Assembly (NCBI GenBank): GCA_910584155.1
Contig: CAJTYG010000008.1
Location: 17,462-81,461, forward strand
DNA length: 64,000 nt
Direction: 5' to 3'
Source: an uncultured Christensenella sp.
GTDB lineage: Bacteria > Bacillota > Clostridia > Christensenellales > CAG-917
Part shown: in pieces, positions 51,436 to 60,194 of the stretch
How positions within the stretch are numbered: position 1 is the stretch's first letter
Layout of the letters: each line of letters starts with the position of its first letter
The notes under the pieces: model-generated
What the model was told of the DNA's origin: nothing
The model's input: the letters and a program-made list of their open reading frames with translations, nothing else
The model's database searches: none
Made by a program: the position numbers and the translations under genes

Positions 51436-54198
51436 TCAAAACTCACCCTTCTTTAAATCACCATCTGTGCAGTGAACAGTGTAATTGCCCGTTACATCAT
51501 CAAAAACAGAATCATACATAATAGACTTCCATTGCGCCTTCTTTCCTCTGTAAATGATATCTGTAAGTTTGTCACAGCCATAAAATACTTCACCTCTGAT
51601 TGATACTATACCGCTGCCAATAGTTATACTCTTAAGATTACTACAATTAGAAAAAGCCCACTGCTCGATGTTCTCTACACTGTCAGGTAGAATTATGCTC
51701 GTTAGTCCTGCACATTCAGCAAATGCTTGCGTCCCTATACTTATCACACCTTCGGGAATAGTTATATTTGTAAGCCCACTGCAAGCATTGAAGGCTCTCG
51801 CACCTATATTCGTCACACTATAGGGAACAGTTAAGCTTGTAAGCCCAACACAATTACAAAATGCTCCTGCTCCTATACTCGTCACGCCGTCAGGAATGGC
51901 TATGCTTGTAAGTCCACTGCAACCAAAGAACGCATCAATTCCGATATGTTCCACACTATCAGAAATAATTATGCTTTTCAATGCTGAACATTTTAAAAAC
52001 ATACTGCCACTGATTTCTGTAATATTATTTGATAAGATTACATTTTCAAGGTCAGTGCACTCTGAAAATGCATAAGCCTCTATTTCTATTACACTGTCAG
52101 GTATAGTTATACTCTTTAGCCCGCTGCAATTTTTAAATGCCCTACATCCAATACTTGTCACACTACCGTCAGTTGGAATAACACTATTTTTACATCCTAA
52201 AATAAGTTTTTTATCCTCAGTTTTTATAAGACAATTATCAACGCTATGATATTTGGAATTTCCTTGGACAACAGTAATGCTTGAAAGTCCAACTACATCT
52301 ATAAAGGCGTAATCGAGGCTGCTAACGCCTCTACCGATAGTGATACTGATAAGATTGTAGGGCACTGCTCCCTCGCCAATTTCTGTTACACTGTCCGGTA
52401 TGTTTATGTCTGTCAGTCCTATACAACCCGAAAACGCATGCCTGCCTATTTGCCGCACTCTGCTACCTAACTTTACACTGGTCAAACCTATACAATCAGA
52501 AAATGCCCCATCGTCAATTTTTGTCACGCTGTCAGGTATGATTATACTTGTCAGTCCTGTACACCCCGAAAACGCATTAACGCCAATATCCGTTATACTA
52601 TCGGGTATGACTATATTTTTAAGACCGATGCAACCTGAAAATGCACAATATCGGATTCCTGTAATATTTTTGCCGATATTCACGCTATTCAGTCCACTGC
52701 ACCCGAAAAACGCATTGATACCGATGTCTGTTACGCTGTCAGATATGACTGCGCTTGTCAATCCAACACATTCAGAGAACGCATAATTACCTATAATTTT
52801 TACACTGTCAGGTATGATTATGTTTGCCAGTCCTGCACATCCCGAAAACGCATTGTCACCTATAATTATTACGCTGTCAGGTATGGATATGTTTGTCAGC
52901 CCCGTACATCCCGAAAACGCATTATTGCCAATACTTTTCACGCTGTCAGGTATGGTTATGTTTGTCAGCCCTGTACATTCAGAAAATACATAATCACCGA
53001 TTTCTATTACGCTTTCAGGTATACATATATTGATAAGACTATCACAACCTGAAAACATTTTTCCTCTTATAACAGATACATTGTTACCTATATTTAAAAA
53101 AGACAAATTTGTGCAACCTTTAAATATATTATCTGAATAAGGATCTTTGTCTATTGCCGATTTCAAACCAAATACGTTATCAGAAAGGTCCGTGGCGAAT
53201 TCTGACACAGCATCCATATCTTTTTTCTCTTGAGCAGTAGTATTCCAATTGACAGTATTGAGTTTAAAACAATCACAGAATGCATGATTTTCGATTTTTT
53301 CAATGTTTTCACCAATAGTAATGCTTGTAAGTCCACATAAATAGAATGCGTTTTCGCCTATGGTCTTTAATGATTCAGGAAACTCTATACTTTCTAAATG
53401 TCTACAGTTTGCAAAAGCTCCGTTTCTTATTTCTACCACTTCGATTTGTATTTCTTGTGCATTTTTGTAAATAAAATCCGCACTTGTTACATGTTTTGCA
53501 TCGTTATCGTTTATCCCGATAACAGCAACCCCATCTTTTGTTTCTTCAAATATAAGCAACGGTTGCTTATGCTCTTTATAAGATTTAATAATTTCATTTG
53601 CTTTGTTTTCCGCTGATTTGGAATAATGCAAATACAGCACGCTATAACCAAACATCTCGGATATTGTATTATACTTTTCGTCGGTTATGACTTTTTCAGC
53701 TTTATCCTGTTCACTGTCACGCAATATATCAAGCATCTCTTGTGCGGAAAGCTCTTTGCCCTGTACGCTCTCGCCGTTGTATACAATATCGCTCTCTATA
53801 GGCAGGTTTATTGTAATGCACATCTTGCCATTAGCTTTGGCAAATTCCATTTCCTTATGAATTGCGTCAGACATCAGCGAATTTTCGCTCACGTAAAAAA
53901 TCACGCCGGCACATTTATATGGCAGAATAAACTCTTCCGCAACCTCTTGCCAATTCTTTCCGACAGGCATACCGCCGTCATACCAGATGTTTACGCCCTG
54001 CTGCTGCAACGCAAAAATGTCCTTATAAACCTTTTTATAGTCCTTGTGCGAATAGCTTATAAAAAAGTACATATCGGGACGAATGATAGGCACAGGCGGA
54101 AGCACTCTTTGAGGCAAATCGCCAAGCGAAGCAGATTCCTCAATTCGTTTTACCTTTTCCTCAACGGACATTTCTTCATAATCTTGTTCAGTGCTCAT
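51436..54198 (-). CDS. TIR domain fused to about 25 BspA-type leucine-rich repeats
   Basis: 920 residues with no signal peptide or TM helix, so predicted cytosolic. The TIR domain spans about residues 42-135: YFFISYSHKD as strand A, GVNIWYDGGMPVG as the BB-loop region, VIFYVSENSLMSDAIHKEME with E116 aligned to the catalytic Glu of NADase-type TIRs. A helical/beta linker (about 140-245) follows. LRR_5 repeats of about 23 residues (GAFxxCxGLTSIxIPDSVTxIG) then fill about 250-900, with one irregular insert near 330-370. BspA repeats are usually on secreted proteins; here they are joined to a signalling/NADase fold. It has its own promoter, terminator and AAAGGAGC ribosome site. A sensor or defence role is inferred only. 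Confidence 0.85.
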   Translation of the reverse strand: MSTEQDYEEMSVEEKVKRIEESASLGDLPQRVLPPVPIIRPDMYFFISYSHKDYKKVYKDIFALQQQGVNIWYDGGMPVGKNWQEVAEEFILPYKCAGVIFYVSENSLMSDAIHKEMEFAKANGKMCITINLPIESDIVYNGESVQGKELSAQEMLDILRDSEQDKAEKVITDEKYNTISEMFGYSVLYLHYSKSAENKANEIIKSYKEHKQPLLIFEETKDGVAVIGINDNDAKHVTSADFIYKNAQEIQIEVVEIRNGAFANCRHLESIEFPESLKTIGENAFYLCGLTSITIGENIEKIENHAFCDCFKLNTVNWNTTAQEKKDMDAVSEFATDLSDNVFGLKSAIDKDPYSDNIFKGCTNLSFLNIGNNVSVIRGKMFSGCDSLINICIPESVIEIGDYVFSECTGLTNITIPDSVKSIGNNAFSGCTGLTNISIPDSVIIIGDNAFSGCAGLANIIIPDSVKIIGNYAFSECVGLTSAVISDSVTDIGINAFFGCSGLNSVNIGKNITGIRYCAFSGCIGLKNIVIPDSITDIGVNAFSGCTGLTSIIIPDSVTKIDDGAFSDCIGLTSVKLGSRVRQIGRHAFSGCIGLTDINIPDSVTEIGEGAVPYNLISITIGRGVSSLDYAFIDVVGLSSITVVQGNSKYHSVDNCLIKTEDKKLILGCKNSVIPTDGSVTSIGCRAFKNCSGLKSITIPDSVIEIEAYAFSECTDLENVILSNNITEISGSMFLKCSALKSIIISDSVEHIGIDAFFGCSGLTSIAIPDGVTSIGAGAFCNCVGLTSLTVPYSVTNIGARAFNACSGLTNITIPEGVISIGTQAFAECAGLTSIILPDSVENIEQWAFSNCSNLKSITIGSGIVSIRGEVFYGCDKLTDIIYRGKKAQWKSIMYDSVFDDVTGNYTVHCTDGDLKKGEF

Positions 54199-54230
54199 TT
54201 TTAAGCTCCTTTTGTTGTTTTTACAAATAC

Positions 54231-54259
54231 ATTATAAAAAGATAAATGACTTATTTCAA
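54231..54259 (-). promoter_or_regulatory. Promoter of the TIR-LRR gene
   Basis: Reading leftward: TTGAAA (54254-54259), 17-nt spacer, TATAAT (54231-54236). No operator-like palindrome is seen near it, suggesting constitutive expression. Confidence 0.7.
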
Positions 54260-54391
54260 GGCAAAAAGCTGTATATTTCTACAAATAAGCGGCAAAATTT
54301 ACCAAATTCTGCAAAATTCTATTAAAAATAAAATTATTTCTGCTTTGAAAACTAAGTTTAAAAAGTTGATTTAAAAAATGTTATATTAAGC

Positions 54392-54419
54392 TTGACAATA
54401 TACCCCTGTGGGGTATATT
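54392..54419 (+). promoter_or_regulatory. Promoter and CsoR operator of the copper operon
   Basis: TTGACA (54392-54397) and TATATT (54414-54419), 16-nt spacer. The spacer is filled by the perfect palindrome ATATACCCC-TGT-GGGGTATAT (54398-54418), the known type of CsoR box. Confidence 0.9.
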
Positions 54420-54581
54420 TTAGTTATATAAGAAATAACTATAAAAAGTTTGAGGGAAAGGCGTGATAGCGAAGTGCTGTTATGATATTTTCTGTTGTAA
54501 CAGGGCAATAATACTAAAGTGCGCCAAATCCGTCAAAGGCACTGTACCCGTGCCAAAGCTTGGGTGCAAAAGGAGATAAAT

Positions 54582-54878
54582 ATGGAAGAAAAATGCTGTT
54601 GCACTCGCACTACCGACCGCACCGACGAGGACAAAAAAGCGCTTGACGCACGCATAAACCGCATTGTCGGGCAGCTTAACGGCATAAAAAATATGATAGC
54701 CGACAACCGCTATTGCGGCGACATACTCATTCAGCTGAGCGCCATAGACAAGTCGGTCAAGAGCCTTGCGAGCGTAATACTCAACTCGCACGTACACACC
54801 TGCATGGTGCGTGACATACAGTCGGGCAAGCTTGAGGTCGTGGACGAAATCGTAGATTTATTCAAGAGGTTTCAATGA
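54582..54878 (+). CDS. csoR: CsoR-type copper-sensing repressor
   Basis: 98 residues. The start at 54582 has AAAGGAG upstream. All-helical CsoR/RcnR (DUF156) fold with the ligand set Cys in RYCGD, then His and Cys in SHVHTC, as in Cu(I)-sensing CsoR; an extra N-terminal CCC may add metal affinity. It binds the GC-rich palindrome upstream and releases it on Cu(I) binding. Its stop overlaps the copA ATG (ATGA). Confidence 0.94.
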   Translation: MEEKCCCTRTTDRTDEDKKALDARINRIVGQLNGIKNMIADNRYCGDILIQLSAIDKSVKSLASVILNSHVHTCMVRDIQSGKLEVVDEIVDLFKRFQ

Positions 54879-57523
54879 AAAAAAGCAAATTCGATATACA
54901 GGGAATGACCTGCTCCGCCTGTCAGGCGCACGTACAAAAGGCGCTTGAAAAGACGGACGGCGTGAAGTCCGTAAATGTCAATCTTTTGAAAAACAACGCC
55001 GTTGTGGAATATGACGAAAGCGTATGCACCGCCGACAGGCTGTCCGCCGCCGTTGCGGACGCAGGCTACACTTTGATTTTGCCTACGAATACGGCGAAAA
55101 CCGCCATAAAACCTGCGCAAAAGGACTACACGCTTGCAAAGCTGATAAGCTGCATAGTGCTGCTGCTCATATTGATGTATTTTTCGATGGGCAATATGAT
55201 GTGGGGCTTCCCTGCGCCAAAGGTTTTCGATCATCACGCCAACCCTATGGGCTTTGCGCTTTTGCAGTTTTTGCTTGTGCTGCCCATTCTGTTTATATAC
55301 AGACACTACTTTTCAAGCGGCTTCAAAAAGCTGTTTAAGGGCAAGCCTAATATGGATTCGCTCATAGCGGTTGGTGCGACTGCCTCGCTCGCATACGGCA
55401 TTTTTGCCCTGTTTATGATAAGCTATGCACAAGCTATGGTGTCGGCAGGCAATGACGTGAGCCGTTGGCAGAGCGTGCTTGCGACATATCACGACAGCCT
55501 GTATTTTGAGTCCGCAGGTATGATACTTACGCTTGTAAGTCTCGGCAAATATCTTGAGGGCTTGTCCAAAAAGAAGACGACCGCAGCGGTAACAAAGCTT
55601 ATGGATTTAGCGCCTAAGCGTGCCATACTGTTCAGGGACGGCGAGGAAACCGAAATCGCCGCAGAGAACGTAAAAGTTGGCGATATCCTTATCGTCAAAA
55701 ACGGAGCGAGCGTGCCCGTAGACGGCGTGATAACCGAAGGCAGCGCTTCGCTGAACCAAGCAAACGTAACGGGCGAAAGCATGCCCGTATATAAGACTGA
55801 GGGCGACGAGGTTTTCTCTTCCACCACCGTGACCGCAGGCTACTTTAAGATGAGGGCGAGCAAGGTCGGCGACGACACAACGATAGCCTCTATAATACGT
55901 TTAGTGGACGAGGCGAGCAACTCGAAAGCGCCCATATCCAAGCTTGCAGACAAAATTTCGGGCATATTTGTGCCTATAATACTTTCTATAGCACTTGTGA
56001 CACTCATCGCAAATCTGATAGCAGGCTCGTCCTTTGAGCTATCATTAAACTTTGCGATATCCGTCGTCGTCATAGCCTGTCCCTGTGCGCTCGGGCTTGC
56101 GACGCCCGTATCCATTATGGCAGGCACAGGCAAGGGGGCGCAGTGCGGCCTGCTCATAAAAAATGCCGAAATACTTGAAAAAGCGCACCTTATAAAGACT
56201 GTCGTTTTGGACAAGACAGGCACAATAACCGAGGGCAAGCCCAAAGTAACGGATTATATCGAGTATCAAAACGGACTTTTAAACGCAGTATATTCTTTGG
56301 AAAACAAATCCGAACACCCTCTTGCGCTATCCGTTGTGGAATACGCAAAGGCAAACAACGCCACACTTTTTGACGTGGACGAATATAAATCTGTTGAAGG
56401 CAGAGGCATCGAGGGCGTGATAGACGGCAAGGCATATGCGATAGGCAACCTCAAGTATGCAACCGAAAAGGGTGCGGACGTAAGCGGCGCAAAAAATACT
56501 GCGGACGGTCTTGCAAGCGAGGGCAAAACTCCTCTGTTTGTAGTTTGCGACGGTGCGCTTGCAGGACTTATCGCCGTAAAAGACCCCGTAAAGTCAGGCT
56601 CGGTGCAAGCCGTGCAGGAGCTTATAAAACGAGGCATAAAGGTGGTTATGCTTACGGGCGACAATGAGGCGACCGCAAGCGTCATCGCAAAAGAGGTGGG
56701 CGTAAGCGAGGTCATCGCAGACGTATATCCCACCGACAAGCAGCGTGTTATAGAGGGCTTAAAAACGGACTCGAAGCACCTTGTGGCTATGGTGGGCGAC
56801 GGCGTAAACGACGCCCCTGCCCTCACGTCCGCAGACCTCGGCATAGCGATAGGCGGAGGCAGCGACGTGGCAATGGAATGCAGCGATATCGTGCTTTTGC
56901 GCAACGACCTTATGGACGTTTTAAACGTAATAGCGCTCAGCCGCCGCACGCTGAACACAATCAGATTGGGCTTGTTCTGGGCGTTTTTCTACAACTTTGT
57001 ATGCGTAATAATCGCAACGGGTGTGTTCTATTATATAAACGGCTTCAAGATAAATCCGATGATAGGCGCACTTGCGATGAGCGTATCAAGCGTTTCCGTC
57101 GTGCTCAATGCGCTTACGATAAACTTCTTTAAGATAAAACGCACAAGGTCTGACGGCGCAAATTTACAGAACGGTCAAACGCAAAATGTTTGCCCCGTAA
57201 ACGAGTGCACTCTATGTCAACTTGAAAGCAGTGGCGAAAATAATAATTCAAGTGAAAATCAAAAAAATAACGGCGCTTCGGCGGCCGAAAACGAGGTGAA
57301 ATATATGAAAAAATACGTATTTAAGGTTGAAGGAATGATGTGCGGTATGTGCGAAAAGCACGTGACTGCCGCCGTCCAAAAGTGCACAGGCGTGCAAAAC
57401 GTAACGTCCTCACATATTGCAGGGACTACTGAAGTCATAAGCGACGAGGTAATAAACGTCGACAGCGTAAAGGCGGCTATAGCCGAGGAAGGCTACAAAG
57501 TCCTTAGCGTTACCGAAGAATAA
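54875..57523 (+). CDS. copA: Cu(I)-exporting P1B-ATPase with an added C-terminal HMA (CopZ-like) domain
   Basis: 882 residues. N-terminal HMA with GMTC13-SAC16, eight TM helices, actuator TGES, membrane CPC (ACPCALGLATP), DKTGT, and GDGVNDAP. The usual copA ends near residue 765. Here a Cys/Asn/Ser-rich linker (about 765-810, with C-P-V-N-E-C-T-L-C) joins a second HMA domain (811-882, GMMCGMC). M811 has its own ribosome site, so a free 72-residue CopZ-like chaperone may also be made. It pumps Cu(I) out of the cytosol. Operon with csoR. Confidence 0.93.
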   Translation: MKKSKFDIQGMTCSACQAHVQKALEKTDGVKSVNVNLLKNNAVVEYDESVCTADRLSAAVADAGYTLILPTNTAKTAIKPAQKDYTLAKLISCIVLLLILMYFSMGNMMWGFPAPKVFDHHANPMGFALLQFLLVLPILFIYRHYFSSGFKKLFKGKPNMDSLIAVGATASLAYGIFALFMISYAQAMVSAGNDVSRWQSVLATYHDSLYFESAGMILTLVSLGKYLEGLSKKKTTAAVTKLMDLAPKRAILFRDGEETEIAAENVKVGDILIVKNGASVPVDGVITEGSASLNQANVTGESMPVYKTEGDEVFSSTTVTAGYFKMRASKVGDDTTIASIIRLVDEASNSKAPISKLADKISGIFVPIILSIALVTLIANLIAGSSFELSLNFAISVVVIACPCALGLATPVSIMAGTGKGAQCGLLIKNAEILEKAHLIKTVVLDKTGTITEGKPKVTDYIEYQNGLLNAVYSLENKSEHPLALSVVEYAKANNATLFDVDEYKSVEGRGIEGVIDGKAYAIGNLKYATEKGADVSGAKNTADGLASEGKTPLFVVCDGALAGLIAVKDPVKSGSVQAVQELIKRGIKVVMLTGDNEATASVIAKEVGVSEVIADVYPTDKQRVIEGLKTDSKHLVAMVGDGVNDAPALTSADLGIAIGGGSDVAMECSDIVLLRNDLMDVLNVIALSRRTLNTIRLGLFWAFFYNFVCVIIATGVFYYINGFKINPMIGALAMSVSSVSVVLNALTINFFKIKRTRSDGANLQNGQTQNVCPVNECTLCQLESSGENNNSSENQKNNGASAAENEVKYMKKYVFKVEGMMCGMCEKHVTAAVQKCTGVQNVTSSHIAGTTEVISDEVINVDSVKAAIAEEGYKVLSVTEE
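57293..57307 (+). promoter_or_regulatory. Internal in-frame ribosome site and ATG for a CopZ-like product
   Basis: GAGGTG (57293-57298), 6 nt, then ATG (57305-57307) in the copA frame. It opens MKKYVFKVEGMMCGMC, a complete HMA domain ending at 57523. Spacing equals that of real starts in this window. Confidence 0.55.
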
Positions 57524-57549
57524 GCAGACAAAACTAAATATCTATTTTT

Positions 57550-57580
57550 GCAAAAGCCGCAGTTTATATGCGGCTTTTGC
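57550..57580 (+). terminator. Terminator of the copper operon
   Basis: GCAAAAGCCGCA/TGCGGCTTTTGC, 12-bp arms with a 7-nt loop. Confidence 0.75.
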
Positions 57581-57698
57581 AGCTATAAAGCATTGATTTT
57601 GTTATATAATGCTATATGTTCATAATATTTTTTTCACAATTTCTCATTGCAAAAACGTCGGCTATTTACAAACTCTAAATATATCCTTGCGCATTGTG

Positions 57699-57727
57699 TT
57701 GATATAAATTTGATTTTGCGATATAAT
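57699..57727 (+). promoter_or_regulatory. Promoter of dut
   Basis: TTGATA (57699-57704), 17-nt spacer, TATAAT (57722-57727). A short leader with AAGGAAAA leads to the ATG at 57756. Confidence 0.75.
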
Positions 57728-57755
57728 GTCCACATTGAAACTTAAGGAAAACGCT

Positions 57756-58202
57756 ATGGACAAAACCACTGTGAAAGTAAAAAAGCTCAACCCCAACGCA
57801 AAGCTACCAACCTATGGCACGGAATTTTCGGCAGGCGCCGACCTGTATGCCTGCCTCGGGCAGGACAGCGTGACGATAAGCGCAGGCGAAACGGTGTTTA
57901 TCCACACGGGCATTGCGCTTGAAATACCCCCTCACCTTGTCGGATTGGTTTACGCTCGCAGCGGTCTTGCCTGCAAGCAAGGGCTTGCGCCTGCAAACAA
58001 GGTGGGCGTTGTCGACAGCGATTACAGAGGCGAAATTATGGTTGCAACGCACAACCATTCAAACGAAGCAAGGACGGTAAAAAACGGCGACCGTATCGCA
58101 CAGATAGTATTTACCCCTTATGTAAGCGCCACACTTGTAGAATGTGCCGAGCTTGACGATACAGTTAGAGGCATAGGGGGATTTGGTTCCACCGGAAAAT
58201 GA
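57756..58202 (+). CDS. dut: dUTP diphosphatase
   Basis: 148 residues, trimeric beta-type dUTPase with all five motifs: AGADLYA, RSGLACK, VGVVDSDYRGEI, NGDRIAQIVF and RGIGGFGSTG. It hydrolyses dUTP to dUMP, keeping uracil out of DNA. The start at 57756 follows a ribosome site; the frame extends to 57726 within the promoter's -10. Confidence 0.96.
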   Translation: MDKTTVKVKKLNPNAKLPTYGTEFSAGADLYACLGQDSVTISAGETVFIHTGIALEIPPHLVGLVYARSGLACKQGLAPANKVGVVDSDYRGEIMVATHNHSNEARTVKNGDRIAQIVFTPYVSATLVECAELDDTVRGIGGFGSTGK

Positions 58203-58220
58203 ATTAAACCCTGATTATCT

Positions 58221-58257
58221 ACAAGTCCGTTCAAATAAGAACGGACTTGTGTTTTTT
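58221..58257 (+). terminator. Terminator of dut
   Basis: ACAAGTCCGTTC/GAACGGACTTGT, perfect 12-bp arms with a 6-nt loop, followed by GTTTTTT. Confidence 0.92.
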
Positions 58258-58281
58258 ATTGCATTATAATTGATTGTTAAA

Positions 58282-59661
58282 TCAAATTTTGGGAATATCC
58301 CCCTCGCTTTTTGCAAGCGCTTCTTCGGCGGGCGGAGCGTCGGTAAGGGTGCCGTTTAAAAACTTTTCGTAGGCATACAAGTCAAAATAGCCTGTGCCTG
58401 TCAAGCCAAAGAGAATCGTTTTGGCTTCGCCGCTTTCCTTGCACTTGAGCGCCTCGTCTATGGCGACCTTTATTGCGTGCGAGGACTCGGGCGCAGGCAA
58501 AATGCCCTCCACTCTTGCAAATTTGACGGCTGCGTCAAACACATCGGTCTGACTGACCGCACGTGCCTCGTCGATATATCCGTCGTGATAGAGTTGGGAT
58601 ATAATGGGGCTCATTCCGTGATAGCGCAAGCCGCCTGCGTGCGACGGTGCGGGCATAAATCCGCTGCCGAGCGTATACATCATCGCAAGCGGAGTGACCT
58701 TGCCCGTATCGCAAAAATCATATGCGAACACGCCCTTTGTGAGGCTTGGACAGCTCATAGGTTCAACGGCGATGATATACGGATTTGCCTTGCCTGTAAG
58801 CTTGTCGTGCATAAACTCCGACACAAGTCCGCCGAGATTGCTGCCGCCGCCTGCGCAACCGACAATGATATCGGGATACTCGTCGACCTTTTCCATAGCG
58901 ATTTTGCTTTCGATGCCTATGACGGACTGATGCAAAAGCACCTGATTGAGCACGCTGCCAAGAGAGTATTTATATTTGCCCTCAGAAGACACTGCCACCT
59001 CGACTGCTTCGGATATAGCGGTGCCCAAGCTGCCCGATGTGTTGTCGGGAAACTCCGCTAATATGCGTCTGCCGACCTCTGTGGTATCGGACGGCGAGGC
59101 TATCACCTTTGCGCCGTAGGTGCTCATAAGCGTTTTGCGCATGGGCTTTTGCTCATACGAGCAGCGCACCATATACACAGTAAGGTCAAGCCCGAAATAT
59201 CCGCACGCCATCGAAAGCGCCGTGCCCCACTGTCCTGCGCCCGTTTCGGTAGTAAGCCCTTTAAGCCCCTGCTGCTTTGCGTAGTACGCCTGCGCAATAG
59301 CGCTGTTGAGCTTGTGCGAGCCGCTTGTATTGTTGCCCTCAAACTTATAGTATATCCTTGCGGGGGTGTCGAGCAGCTTTTCGAGACAATAGGCTCTGAC
59401 AAGCGGCGAGGGACGGTACATCTTGTAAAAGCTGCGCACCTCGTCGGGTATCTCTATATACTCGTCGCTGTCGTTAAGCTCCTGCTTTGCGCACTCGGTG
59501 TTGAACACCGCCTCGAGCTCGTCAAGCTTTGCGGGCTGCAGGGTGGCGGGATTTAGCAATGGACGGTGGTCGGTTTTCATATTTGCACGCACGTTGTACC
59601 ACGCCTTTGGCATCTCGTTTTCAGACAGATAGATTTTGTAGGGAACTTGGTTTTTGCTCAT
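58282..59661 (-). CDS. trpB: TrpB2-type tryptophan synthase beta-like PLP enzyme
   Basis: 459 residues, the longer TrpB2 class (about 450 residues, versus 400 for TrpB1). The PLP lysine is in SGSHKLNSA, followed by TETGAGQWG and the glycine loop GCAGGGSNLGG. It makes tryptophan from indole and serine. No trpA lies nearby, so it may act on free indole, as proposed for TrpB2. A T-box leader upstream ties it to tRNA-Trp charging. The ribosome site GGAGGTG lies in the palindrome AGGTGTACACCT just before the ATG. Confidence 0.92.
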   Translation of the reverse strand: MSKNQVPYKIYLSENEMPKAWYNVRANMKTDHRPLLNPATLQPAKLDELEAVFNTECAKQELNDSDEYIEIPDEVRSFYKMYRPSPLVRAYCLEKLLDTPARIYYKFEGNNTSGSHKLNSAIAQAYYAKQQGLKGLTTETGAGQWGTALSMACGYFGLDLTVYMVRCSYEQKPMRKTLMSTYGAKVIASPSDTTEVGRRILAEFPDNTSGSLGTAISEAVEVAVSSEGKYKYSLGSVLNQVLLHQSVIGIESKIAMEKVDEYPDIIVGCAGGGSNLGGLVSEFMHDKLTGKANPYIIAVEPMSCPSLTKGVFAYDFCDTGKVTPLAMMYTLGSGFMPAPSHAGGLRYHGMSPIISQLYHDGYIDEARAVSQTDVFDAAVKFARVEGILPAPESSHAIKVAIDEALKCKESGEAKTILFGLTGTGYFDLYAYEKFLNGTLTDAPPAEEALAKSEGDIPKI

Positions 59662-59763
59662 AGGTGTACACCTCCTCGTTTATTTGCAGCCTTGCTGCAT
59701 TATACGGCATAGCATTTATTATTGCCCGTATAAGTCTTGTTACTCGCCCTGTGCGGCGATTAT

Positions 59764-60025
59764 AAAAAAACCGCACAAAACTATCGTTTTGCACGGACAA
59801 ACTTACAAAAGTCTGCGGTACCACCGTACTTGAAGGCGCATCGCCTTCCACTCAACGGTTGCTGACACAACCTGACTACTAACGCAAGTCCTGCGTCTGT
59901 GACTACTTGTTGCCGTTTGCCACAGCCCTCCGAGGCCCATATTATCCGACACTGTTTCTATCGGCATCGCACCATCGCCGACTCTCTCAAAGTCATATAT
60001 CGGTTTTCTTCCCGTCAACGGTTTA
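59764..60025 (-). ncRNA. T-box riboswitch, probable tRNA-Trp specifier
   Basis: The minus-strand leader contains the T-box core GGTGGTACCGC (59815-59825). It then has a terminator hairpin CCGTGCAAAAC/GTTTTGTGCGG (59771-59796) with TTTTTTT after it. Upstream is a Stem I region with an AGAGAG motif and, on its 3' side, AATATGGGCCTCGGAG, in which UGG is the likely specifier codon. Uncharged tRNA-Trp would stabilise the antiterminator and turn on trpB. The specifier was assigned by eye from its position before CGGAG. Confidence 0.9.
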
Positions 60026-60032
60026 TGACACT

Positions 60033-60061
60033 ATACTAAACCCGAGCGTCATATTTGTCAA
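60033..60061 (-). promoter_or_regulatory. Promoter of the T-box/trpB transcript
   Basis: Reading leftward: TTGACA (60056-60061), 17-nt spacer, TAGTAT (60033-60038). The remaining gap to 60194 holds a small hairpin CACAC/GTGTG (60080-60092) and a weak inverted repeat at 60154-60180 that may end the kinase transcript. Confidence 0.7.
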
Positions 60062-60194
60062 CAACTATTTAACACTTCGCACACTTCGTGTGATTTAAAT
60101 TAGATTTGTGCTTTATATAATGAATAATGACAGAAGCAACACTTTATCGTTACAAAACAGACAAATAAACCGTCTATTTTGCGATGAATTATAT

